A model generated the notes under the pieces. That model was not told the origin of the DNA, searched no databases, and saw nothing but the letters and a program-made list of their open reading frames with translations. The translations under genes and the position numbers were made by a program. Shown here one piece after another: positions 8,404-15,399 of a stretch of DNA of 64,000 nt (within the stretch, counting starts at the first letter, position 1; each line of letters begins with the position of its first letter). Origin of the DNA: Enhygromyxa salina (GTDB lineage: Bacteria > Myxococcota_A > Polyangia > Nannocystales > Nannocystaceae); contig NZ_JMCC02000034.1 in assembly GCF_000737335.2 (NCBI RefSeq), forward strand, positions 1 through 64,000. Reading direction: 5' to 3'.

Positions 8404-8724
8404 TCAGCGGGACGTCCGCCCCTTACCCCTCGGTTTCGCGGCCTTCCCCGTCACCTGCTCCTCGGCGTCAATCTTCGCCTCGCGCAGCCGATAGATCTTC
8501 CCCTTGATCGTGATGACGCTCGCGTGGTGGATGACCCGATCGATCAGCGCAGTCGTGCAGGCCGAGTTCGGAAAAATCGACGGCCAGTCCCGAAACGCCA
8601 AGTTCGTGGTCAGCACCAGGCTCCGGGGTTCGTAGCGACGGCTGACCACCTGAAACAGCAAGTCCGCGTTGCGAGCGTCGTAGGACAGGTATCCCAGATC
8701 ATCAATATGTGGAGCTCCACACAA
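8404..8724 (-). pseudogene. IstB (IS21 helper ATPase) C-terminal remnant, left copy
   Basis: Encodes only the second half of an IS21 IstB ATPase: IDDLGYL (Walker B), YEPRSLVLTTNLAFRDW (sensor I region), ALIDRVIHHASVITIKG and the C-terminal tail. The N-terminal half with the Walker A site and the istA transposase are absent. It stops abruptly at a palindrome at 8708-8721, beyond which a second IstB fragment runs the other way. Confidence 0.85.
8708..8721. repeat. 14-bp perfect palindrome at the IstB/IstB junction
   Basis: TGTGGAGCTCCACA is its own reverse complement and sits at the centre where the two IstB remnants meet. Beyond it, both arms read into ATTGATGATCT and GGA (the IDDLG codons) in opposite directions. 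It looks like the joint of an inverted fusion between two IS21 fragments. Confidence 0.8.
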
Positions 8725-8725
8725 A

Positions 8726-8977
8726 TTGATGATCTCGGACTGCGGCCGCTGACCGGCGATGAGCCTCTCAATCTCTACGAGGGTGATCCGCTGTCGCTAC
8801 GAACGAGGCTCGATGATCATCACCTCGAACCAAGCGATCGAAGAGTGGTCGCCGCTCTTCAACGACGCCTTGCTCGCGGGGGCTACGATGGATCGGCTGC
8901 TCCATCACCGGCAGGTGATCGAGATCGAGGGTGACTCCTTCCGCAACCCGCCAGCGAAGGGCAAGCGGGCCGCGTGA
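8726..8977 (+). pseudogene. IstB C-terminal remnant, right copy, frameshifted
   Basis: A second IstB fragment of a different subtype: IDDLGLRPLTGDEPLNLYE in one frame, then RCRYERGSMIITSNQAIEEW and LLHHRQVIEIEGDSFR in another, so a frameshift lies near 8780. It starts at the same Walker B motif as the minus-strand copy at 8404-8724. The downstream stretch to about 9110 (repeated GATCCGATC-like motifs, GGTGGACCACTT) resembles the terminal region of IS21 elements. Confidence 0.8.
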
Positions 8978-9125
8978 GTGACGCGGGTGGGTCAGATGAT
9001 CCGATCCGAACGCGAGTGCGGGGAGTGCTCCGATGCGGGGTCCCGGGAGCGCTCGTGGGGGGTGGACCAGATCATCCGATCTGAGGTGGACCACTTCGCC
9101 CGATCTTTGACACCCAGACGATCCC

Positions 9126-9410
9126 TTGGTCCCGAGCCCGCGATCCACGGGCGGCAACGGCTCGCACCGGCACCACAAGGCCGGCACGATCGTCGGCATC
9201 CCCCACCGCCGCTTCCACGACGCGCGCCGCACCTTCATCTCGCTGGGCCCAGGCCGCCGGCGCCCAGCGGAGGACCTGGTCCCCGTGACCCACTCCAGCG
9301 GCTGCCTTCGACCTCTAGACGACGATCCCCCGGGCCGCGCGCGAACGCGGTCGCCCTCTTCCGCCCGGCTCCGGCTTCCAACTACAAAGAGTTGGCAAGC
9401 TGGATCCTGG
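9126..9410 (+). pseudogene. tyrosine recombinase (integrase) C-terminal remnant
   Basis: The translated stretch PHRRFHDARRTFISLG followed by PAEDLVPVTHSS matches the catalytic C-terminal box of phage-type tyrosine recombinases (H-x-x-R). The continuation is split across frames (DDDPPG in one, ANAVALFRPAP in another). Only this end of the gene remains and there is no intact start. It lies about 70 bases from the 3' end of ssrA, a classic attachment site for such integrases. Confidence 0.65.
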
Positions 9411-9477
9411 CAAAAGAGGGCTGCTACGCGAGTTGCTACGTAGCAAAGCAAGTCCCTGAAAATACAGGGGAAGTGGT

Positions 9478-9832
9478 AGTGGAGGCGCCGGGAGTCGAAC
9501 CCGGGTCCGCGAGCCTTCCGATGAGACGTCTACATGCGTAGCTGGTATATTTGAGTTTAGCCCTCGAGCATGCCCGCCAGCAGGCCCTCTCGGAGGCGAG
9601 TCCCTATGTTTCACGAGCTGGCCGGGACTTCCGGCTCGCTAGCTCCCGTGTTGACGGCTACGTGCTACTAGAGCACCTCACACGCAGACGTGTCGCCCTT
9701 AGGCGGCAACGGCCATACGGCCGTAGTTGCTGTCGTTGGCAGCTGTGTTTTTCGAGCGTTTGTAACGCGGCGCAAGACCCGCGACACGCAGTCATCACCT
9801 TTCGTACCCACGTCGAAAGCCAGTGCACCCCC
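9478..9832 (-). ncRNA. ssrA: transfer-messenger RNA (tmRNA)
   Basis: The 5' end GGGGGTGCACTGGCTTTCGACG (start at 9832) and 3' end GTTCGACTCCCGGCGCCTCC can pair as a 7-bp acceptor stem with wobbles. The T arm CCGGG-TTCGACT-CCCGG is intact. The tag frame runs from the resume codon GCC at 9740 to TAA at 9699 and encodes ANDSNYGRMAVAA. The length of about 355 nt is normal. CCA does not directly follow the discriminator base in the DNA (CTACCA is seen), so the exact 3' end is uncertain. Stalled ribosomes are rescued and nascent chains tagged for proteolysis by this RNA. Confidence 0.93.
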
Positions 9833-10107
9833 AGAGTTGGAATCGAGCGGCTTGAACGTGTTCCGGTCCCACATATGGCCTGTTTCCGGCGGGCGTGCAA
9901 CCCCTGTCTGGGGAGCGAGATGCGCGGTGGGCGTGGCTGCGCGACAACGCGCGTGCGCTCGAAGTCGCGCGGTGACCACGGGTGGGTCGCGTCGCTCCCG
10001 TCCAAGCTGCGCGGCGGCAACCGTCCGAATTTGGGCGGCAGCGCGCGGGATGAGCGTCGCAGCGATTCTCTCTTTCGAATACCCAGCCAGCGCTTTAACG
10101 TGAGTGA

Positions 10108-10806
10108 GTGGCCCCGCAGGTAGGTGACGAGCTTCACGCCCGGATCGAGGTGCTCGCCAACCGCATCGCAACGTCACACGCCCGGCTGGACACGACGCGG
10201 GTCGAGTCGTCCGCGGCGGGGGTACGAGTCGAGCCAGCGCCGCGGCCAACGGCAGAGCTCGAGGCGCTCCAAGCCAAACTCCGGGCCGCGGAGTCCAGCG
10301 CCAGCCTGCAGGCGGCGCGCAGCTCGGCCCTCGAAGATCGCGTCGCCGAGCTCGAAGCGGCGCTGGTCGGCGCTCGGGATCAACGTGCCCGCGCCGAAGC
10401 CCAAGCGGAGAGCGCCCGCGCCGAGGCCGACCGCGCGCTCGACCAGCTCGAGCGCCAAAAGAGCGAGCGCTCGGGCAGCAGCGCGCCGATCGATCCAACC
10501 TTCACCGAGGCGTTCCAGGCCAAGCTGCTGGAGATCGATCGCCTCGTCAGCGAGCGCAACGCCCTGCGCCGATCCAGCGACGAGTGGCGCACGAAGGCGC
10601 GCACGCTCACGCGCGAGCGCGACGACTCGACGCTGGCGCTCGCCCGCACGGAGTCGCAGCTGCAAGACCTGCGCGAGCGCGAAGCGGCGGCAAAGCGAAA
10701 GCTGGCCGAGCTCGAGAAACTCGTCGGTGAGCAACAAAAAGAGCTGGAGATGGCCGAGCGCCGCGCGAAGCACCTGCGTCAGCACATCGGCGGCGCGGCC
10801 CGCTGA
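10108..10806 (+). CDS. coiled-coil hypothetical protein
   Basis: 232 residues, almost wholly helical heptad-like sequence rich in Ala, Glu, Arg and Leu (for example ALEDRVAELEAALVGARDQR, RALDQLERQKSER, AAAKRKLAELEKLVGEQQKE). A short break at SGSSAPIDPTFTE (about 123-135) separates two coiled coils. No signal peptide, membrane segment or catalytic motif is seen. The start is GTG at 10108; other GTG codons lie just upstream. A structural or scaffolding role is likely but nothing more specific can be said. The triple repeat at 10810 begins 4 bases after its stop. Confidence 0.7.
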   Translation: MAPQVGDELHARIEVLANRIATSHARLDTTRVESSAAGVRVEPAPRPTAELEALQAKLRAAESSASLQAARSSALEDRVAELEAALVGARDQRARAEAQAESARAEADRALDQLERQKSERSGSSAPIDPTFTEAFQAKLLEIDRLVSERNALRRSSDEWRTKARTLTRERDDSTLALARTESQLQDLREREAAAKRKLAELEKLVGEQQKELEMAERRAKHLRQHIGGAAR

Positions 10807-10809
10807 AGC

Positions 10810-11034
10810 TGTTTTCAGCTCGGGCGAGGGCTTCTCGCCCGCTTGCGGACACCTTCGTAGGCTGGTTCACCGAGGGCAGCGGACTGCTTTCAGCTCGGGC
10901 GAGGGCTTCTCGCCCGCTTGCGGACACCTTCGTAGACTGGTTCACCGAGGGCAGCGGACTGTTTTCAGCTCGGGCGAGGGCTTCTCGCCCGCTTGCGGAC
11001 ACCTTCGTAGACTGGTTCACCGAGGGCAGCGAAC
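10810..11034. repeat. three tandem copies of the 75-bp dispersed repeat
   Basis: Units begin at 10810, 10885 and 10960 and differ at only a few positions. Each contains the hairpin GGGCGAG-GGCTT-CTCGCCC and ends with CTGGTTCACCGAGGGCAGC. Single copies occur at 13709 (inverted) and 33001, and partial copies at 51691 (inverted) and 55674. Located between a plus-strand stop and a minus-strand stop, it could act as a bidirectional terminator or a REP-like mobile element. Confidence 0.9.
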
Positions 11035-11814
11035 TCACTCGGGCACGCAGAACGCCAGCGCGCACTGCATGCCGGGGCAGCAGTCGTTGAACAGAATGTT
11101 GCAGGCCCCGAACAGGCCCACGCACTCGTCGACGGTGCAGCCGCTGGTGTTGATCTGGCAGCCCTGCGTGCACGACAGCACGCCGCCGTCGTAGCCAAGG
11201 CTCTGGCAGGTCTGGCCGCCCAGGTTGCCGCCGTCGCAGGCCTCGCCGACATCGAGCACCCCGTTGCCGCAGGTTGGCGCCTGCATGCAGCCGGCCTCGA
11301 TCACATCGGAGCAATCGGGCGCGCACGCCAATACCCCGCCCACGTAGCCAAGATCGCTGCAGGTCAACCCACCAAAGTTGGTGCCGTCGCAGGCCTCGGT
11401 CGCGGCGAGCTGGCCGTCGCCGCAGGTCGAGCAGGCGTTGGTGAACAAGGTGCAGTCGTTGGCGCAGACCAAGACGCCGTCTTGGAACCCAAAGTCCGCG
11501 CAATTGAGGCCGCCGAGATCCGTGCCGTCGCACTCTTCGTCGCCTGCCTTGGTGCCGTCGCCACAGACGCTGGGTTGCCCGGTTGGGTCGCCGTCGCCGT
11601 CGCCAGGCTCGCCGTCGCCGTCGCCCATCCCCATGTCGGTGCCGGACTCGCCGGAGTCACCGTCGCCGTCGCCGTCGCCGGCCATGGTCATGGTGGCGCT
11701 GCTGCCGACGCTGGTGCTGAAGAAGTTGGTGTCCCCTTCGATGCTCTCACCCACCGCGCAGGCGCCAACGCCGACAAGGAGTGCCAAGCAAGCAATGCAG
11801 AGTCGAGCGCGCAC
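11035..11814 (-). CDS. lipoprotein with GD-rich linker and myxobacterial Cys-rich repeats
   Basis: About 259 residues. A lipoprotein signal (LALLVGVGAC) is followed by a linker of Gly-Asp repeats and then three repeats of the type CGDG...ECDG-x-LGG-x-C-x-x-x-GF-x-x-GVL-x-C, ending in a Cys-rich tail with DCCPGMQC. Such repeats are common in surface proteins of Nannocystis-type myxobacteria; their function is unknown. The start is taken as GTG at 11814, giving a compact signal peptide; the frame is open to 11850. The stop codon abuts the 75-bp repeat array. Confidence 0.85.
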   Translation of the reverse strand: MRARLCIACLALLVGVGACAVGESIEGDTNFFSTSVGSSATMTMAGDGDGDGDSGESGTDMGMGDGDGEPGDGDGDPTGQPSVCGDGTKAGDEECDGTDLGGLNCADFGFQDGVLVCANDCTLFTNACSTCGDGQLAATEACDGTNFGGLTCSDLGYVGGVLACAPDCSDVIEAGCMQAPTCGNGVLDVGEACDGGNLGGQTCQSLGYDGGVLSCTQGCQINTSGCTVDECVGLFGACNILFNDCCPGMQCALAFCVPE

Positions 11815-11912
11815 GAGGGGATCGTGCAGCAATCCGTGCACGCCAGGCAATAGGCGTGGACGTCGTGCCGCTCACACCCGGTCGGACTGCGGCCGTGCTC
11901 GCAGCTTTGCTG

Positions 11913-12311
11913 CTACGCGCCGGGCCGAACCCGGAAGCTGTAGCTGAAGGTCGCCTCGCCGTCGCGCCGATCCGGCTCGGCGAGCTGCAGGCCATCGAGC
12001 GCCGTCATCACGCAGGTGGCCAGGAGCTCATCAACGGTGGTGCGGTTGTTGTCCCAGCTCAGGTCAATGATCTCGCCGGTCTTCTTCTCGACCGTGAAGG
12101 TCACGGTCAGCTTGCCTGCGAGGTTGGGGTTGCGGACCAGCGCGGCGTCGTAGCAGCCGCGCAGCTGGGCCTGGCGGGTGTCGAGCAGCGCGGAGGTGTC
12201 GCGCTCGTAGGTGGGCGTGTCACGGGCCATGAAGCTGCATCCAGCGCACCCGAGCGCCGCCCCCAGAGCGAGGAAGGTGACGAGCGAGTTCGAATTCTGG
12301 CGTGGCGTCAC
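11913..12311 (-). CDS. AgmX/PglI C-terminal domain lipoprotein
   Basis: 132 residues. The signal ends at the lipobox LGCAGC. The mature part has the AgmX/PglI (TonB-like) pattern: RQAQLRGCYDAALVRNPNLA, GKLTVTFTVEKKTGEI, and ATCVMTALDGLQL with a closing beta strand. These domains occur in many myxobacterial envelope and gliding-motility proteins. The start overlaps the stop of the OmpA-like gene by 4 bases, so the two form an operon. A role in the cell envelope is likely; direct motility involvement is not shown. Confidence 0.85.
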   Translation of the reverse strand: MTPRQNSNSLVTFLALGAALGCAGCSFMARDTPTYERDTSALLDTRQAQLRGCYDAALVRNPNLAGKLTVTFTVEKKTGEIIDLSWDNNRTTVDELLATCVMTALDGLQLAEPDRRDGEATFSYSFRVRPGA

Positions 12312-12910
12312 GGCTGGTCCTCGCTGGCTTGGAGCTTGTCCTCGGTCTCGACGCGCTCTTTGCCGGTCGCCGGATCGATCGTCCTGGTGGTCTGCTTGTA
12401 CGCCTGCTCGAGGATCGTGAACTCGACGCGGCGGTTGGCCTCGCGGCCGGCTTCGGTCTCGTTGTCGGCGATCGGGCGATCGGGCCCGTAGCCCTCGGAC
12501 TCGAGCCGCGCCGGGTCGACCTTGCCGCGCTTGACGAGATGATCGAGCACGGCCTTGGCGCGGCGCTGCGAGAGCTCGACGTTGTAGTCGTGGTCGCCCT
12601 CGGCGCTGGCGTGGCCCTCTACGCGGAGCTTCTTGATCCGCGGGGTCTCGTTGATGACCTTGGCCACCTCTGCGAGCAGCTCGTCGGACTCGGGCCGGAT
12701 CTGGGCCTTGTTGTAGTCAAACTGGATCTTCTCGTGGATGACGATCTTGTCATCGGTGATCTCGACGCGGGGCGGATCGGGCGCGGCCTCGGCGACGGGC
12801 GGCGGCGGCCCGGTCTCAATCACCTTGGCGCTGCCGGCCTCGAACACCCGCGGGCCGCAGGCGCTCAACGCCAAGCCCAGCACCAGGCAGGTTGGAAGGT
12901 CTGGTCGCAC
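12308..12910 (-). CDS. OmpA/Pal-family peptidoglycan-associated lipoprotein
   Basis: 200 residues with lipobox LALSAC. The OmpA C-terminal domain (about 60-168) shows IHEKIQFDYNKAQIRPES, the peptidoglycan-binding region VEGHASAEGDHDYNVELSQR, and RVEFTI. The Asp and Arg that bind diaminopimelate fit the family pattern (ELSQRRA). It is the first gene of a two-gene operon with the AgmX-type lipoprotein (4-base overlap) and probably tethers the outer membrane to peptidoglycan. Confidence 0.9.
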   Translation of the reverse strand: MRPDLPTCLVLGLALSACGPRVFEAGSAKVIETGPPPPVAEAAPDPPRVEITDDKIVIHEKIQFDYNKAQIRPESDELLAEVAKVINETPRIKKLRVEGHASAEGDHDYNVELSQRRAKAVLDHLVKRGKVDPARLESEGYGPDRPIADNETEAGREANRRVEFTILEQAYKQTTRTIDPATGKERVETEDKLQASEDQP

Positions 12911-13010
12911 GCCCCCTTTGTGCCATCACTAGAGCCGCCGCGCAGGGCCTGGCCGAAGTTTTCACGCAAAACCCGGCCAAGCTGCCAACATTGCCGGCCC
13001 ACACACCAAC

Positions 13011-13685
13011 ATGTCCGACATGACGAGGCTGGTCTTCATCAGCGATACCCACGGCTTTCACGACATCGCCGTTCCGGCCGGCGACGTGCTGATCCACGCT
13101 GGCGATGGTTGCAGTCGCGGCACGCTCGACGAAGCCCAGCGGTGGGGCGCGTTCTTGGGGGCGCAGCCGCATCGGCGCAAGCTGGCGATCGTCGGGAACC
13201 ATGATCGCATCTTCGAGAGCGACCTCGAGCTCGCTCGCCAAGCGCTGCCGGCCAGCGTCACCTTCTTGCACGACAGCGCCTGCGAGCTCGAAGGTGTGCG
13301 CTACTGGGGCGCGCCGTGGCAGCCATGGTTCTTGTCGTGGGCGTTCAACCTGCAGCGTGGGCCAGAGCTCGCGCAGAAGTGGGCGCTGATCCCCAACGAC
13401 ACCGACGTGCTCGTCACCCACGGACCGCCGCTCGGGATCCTGGATCGCACCGACGGGGATCTCGAGGTCGGCTGCGAGGATCTGCTGCAGGCGATCCAGC
13501 GCGTGCGACCCCGGATCCACGCGTTCGGCCACATCCACGAGGGCTACGGGGTCGCGGAACACGAGGGCACGATGTTCATCAACGCCAGCACCTGCACCCT
13601 GCGCTACCGGCCCACCAACGCGCCGATCGTGGTGGACCTCCCGAGCGATCGAGCCCGCCCGCCCCTGCTGATCTCGGGCGGCTGA
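13011..13685 (+). CDS. MPPED-type metallophosphoesterase
   Basis: 224 residues. Calcineurin-like metal motifs are complete: SDTHG near the N-terminus, GD (HAGDGC), GNHD, THGPP and GHIHEGYG. Length and motif order match the MPPED/UPF0046-like metallophosphatases, which hydrolyse phosphodiesters. No signal peptide, so it is cytosolic. It is divergent from the OmpA-like gene. Substrate unknown. Confidence 0.9.
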   Translation: MSDMTRLVFISDTHGFHDIAVPAGDVLIHAGDGCSRGTLDEAQRWGAFLGAQPHRRKLAIVGNHDRIFESDLELARQALPASVTFLHDSACELEGVRYWGAPWQPWFLSWAFNLQRGPELAQKWALIPNDTDVLVTHGPPLGILDRTDGDLEVGCEDLLQAIQRVRPRIHAFGHIHEGYGVAEHEGTMFINASTCTLRYRPTNAPIVVDLPSDRARPPLLISGG

Positions 13686-13708
13686 GCGGCCGTCCACCCA
13701 CGATGAGT

Positions 13709-13782
13709 GCGCTGCCCTTGGTGAACCAGTCTACGAAGGCGTCCGCAAGCGGGCGAGAAGCCCTCGCCCGAGCTGAAAACAG
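13709..13782 (-). repeat. 75-bp dispersed repeat, inverted single copy
   Basis: The reverse complement of the 10810 unit, including the GGGCGAG/CTCGCCC hairpin, lying just after the metallophosphoesterase stop. A second short repeat (CCCCGAGGAGCGAAGCGACC, 13829-13848) follows and recurs at 45343. Confidence 0.9.
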
Positions 13783-13786
13783 ATGA

Positions 13787-13803
13787 GCCCCCTCCCAGGG
13801 GGC
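13787..13803. terminator. GC-rich hairpin between convergent genes
   Basis: GCCCCCT-CCC-AGGGGGC gives a perfect 7-bp stem with a 3-nt loop in the gap between convergent genes (stops at 13685 and 13899). There is no clear T-tract, so an intrinsic terminator is plausible but not certain. Confidence 0.4.
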
Positions 13804-13828
13804 CAATCATGCCCTAGCGAACAAACGA

Positions 13829-13860
13829 CCCCGAGGAGCGAAGCGACCAGACGCACCAGC
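13829..13860. repeat. short dispersed repeat, first copy
   Basis: CCCCGAGGAGCGAAGCGACC followed by (A/G)GACGCA and CAGC, shared with 45343-45374. Both copies are intergenic. Confidence 0.65.
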
Positions 13861-13898
13861 GGCTGCAGTCGGCGAAGTTCAAGGTCTATGTGGGGGTC

Positions 13899-15227
13899 TT
13901 AGGGCGTTGGTTCGACGGCGCCTTCGCCCGGCTTGGGCGCGGGCGTGGGCTTGGTCGGGGCGTCGGCGGTTGCCTCGCCGGCACCTGCCGCGGTCCCAGG
14001 CGGGGGCGCGGTGGGGCTGTGGGCGTTACCGGGGCCACCCATTGGCGGGCCTCCCTGGGTCTGAGGCTTGTTGCCTGGCGGGTGCCCCTGCCGCTCGCGG
14101 TTTTGCTTGCGACGCTGCGCGCGGGGATCCGGGCCCAGGAGATCCTCCATGATGTTCTTGACCTCGTAAGCTTCCATGAGCTTCTCTTTGAGGTCGCGCC
14201 GGCCCTGGTGGAGCTTGCGGGCGCTGAGCCGCTCGACGATCTGGTCTTCCAAGGCCTCGCGCGGGAGATCGCCGGGCGGGTACTTGCCGTAGACCTTGAT
14301 GATGTGGAAGCCGAACTTGGTCTTGATCGGCTTGCTGATCTCGCCGGGGTCGAGCGCGAACGCGGCGTCGGAGAACTCGTCGACCATGCGATCCGCAGAG
14401 AAGATGCCCAGGTCGCCGCCCTTGCGCGCGCTGGGGCCCTCGGACGCGTCGATCGCGAGTTGGTCGAAGTCAGCGCCCTCGGCGGTCGCCTTGGCGTAGA
14501 GCTCTTCGGCCTTGGCCAGGGCTTCGGCTTCCCACTGCTTCTTTTGAGCTTCGTCGGGCTCGGCGACGGGCTCGCCGGGGGCCGGGCGCTCATCGGGCCC
14601 AACGCGAACGAGGATGTGAGCGGCACGGACCCGCTCCTTGTCCTTGTTGTAGTTGGGCTTGACCTTCTCGTACTCCTCTTCGATCTCGGCCTCGCTGACG
14701 GCGAGCAAGCCGTCCGCCTCGAGCAGCGCGCGCTCGAGCAGCTCGGCGACGTAGAGCTGACGCAGGCTGTCTTCGCTCTCGCCGCGGCGGCGCAGGTGCT
14801 TGTCCCAGTCCTTGATGCCACGCTGCTGGGCCTCTTCGCGCTCGGCGAGGGCGGTCTTGTCGTAGTCGATCTTCCGCTTGGCGGCCTCTTGGCGCAGGAT
14901 CTCTTGATAGATCAGGCGGTCGACGATCGACTTGCGGTAGCGACGGTCGGCGGTCTTGGGGATCTCGCGCCCGCGGTCGGCGTACTTTTGCAGCTTGAGA
15001 TCGTAGATGCCGTGGAAGTCAGCGGAGGTGATGTCCTTGCCGTTGACGACCGCCACTGGGCCATCGGGGATCGCTGGGAGCGAGCTGCCGACGTTGCCAG
15101 CGCCGCCGCTGTCCGCGGCTTGGATCTCGCCGACGTCCTGGGCCTTGGTGACTTCGGGAGCCTTGGTGCACGAGGCGGACAAGGCGAGACAGGAAATGCT
15201 GAGGAAGATCGGACCGACGCGGCGCAT
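13899..15227 (-). CDS. parvulin-type peptidyl-prolyl isomerase lipoprotein (PpiC/SurA-like)
   Basis: 442 residues. Lipobox LALSASC, then a SurA-like helical N-terminal region and a parvulin domain at about 220-325: RAAHILVRVG, DASEGPSARKGGDLG, FALDPGEISKPIKTKFGFHI, IIKVYG. The C-terminal tail is rich in Pro, Gly and Ala (from about 385). It should act in the periplasm as a foldase for exported proteins, anchored to a membrane by lipid. It is divergent from miaB, about 170 bases away. Confidence 0.92.
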   Translation of the reverse strand: MRRVGPIFLSISCLALSASCTKAPEVTKAQDVGEIQAADSGGAGNVGSSLPAIPDGPVAVVNGKDITSADFHGIYDLKLQKYADRGREIPKTADRRYRKSIVDRLIYQEILRQEAAKRKIDYDKTALAEREEAQQRGIKDWDKHLRRRGESEDSLRQLYVAELLERALLEADGLLAVSEAEIEEEYEKVKPNYNKDKERVRAAHILVRVGPDERPAPGEPVAEPDEAQKKQWEAEALAKAEELYAKATAEGADFDQLAIDASEGPSARKGGDLGIFSADRMVDEFSDAAFALDPGEISKPIKTKFGFHIIKVYGKYPPGDLPREALEDQIVERLSARKLHQGRRDLKEKLMEAYEVKNIMEDLLGPDPRAQRRKQNRERQGHPPGNKPQTQGGPPMGGPGNAHSPTAPPPGTAAGAGEATADAPTKPTPAPKPGEGAVEPTP

Positions 15228-15399
15228 GGGTGCTCCGTGGAATGGCGGGTGTGGCCCGCCCGGGCGCGCATTGTAGTGCGCGGGTCAGCACGTGACTACC
15301 CCGGCCGTGGGGATTCGCCAACGCGCTTCGCGCCGACCCGGGGTGCGTGAAGCTGGCACGATGGCTCGCACACCAGCTTTGGCGTAGGCTCGCGCGCCC

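Noticed and set aside
9315..9614. Protein-coding frames across 9478-9614
   Set aside because: They overlap the tmRNA; the motif VEAPGVEPGSA arises from translating the T-arm region.
13890..15350. Plus-strand 486-residue frame opposite the parvulin gene
   Set aside because: The minus-strand frame has a lipobox and a complete parvulin domain; the plus-strand reading is its shadow.
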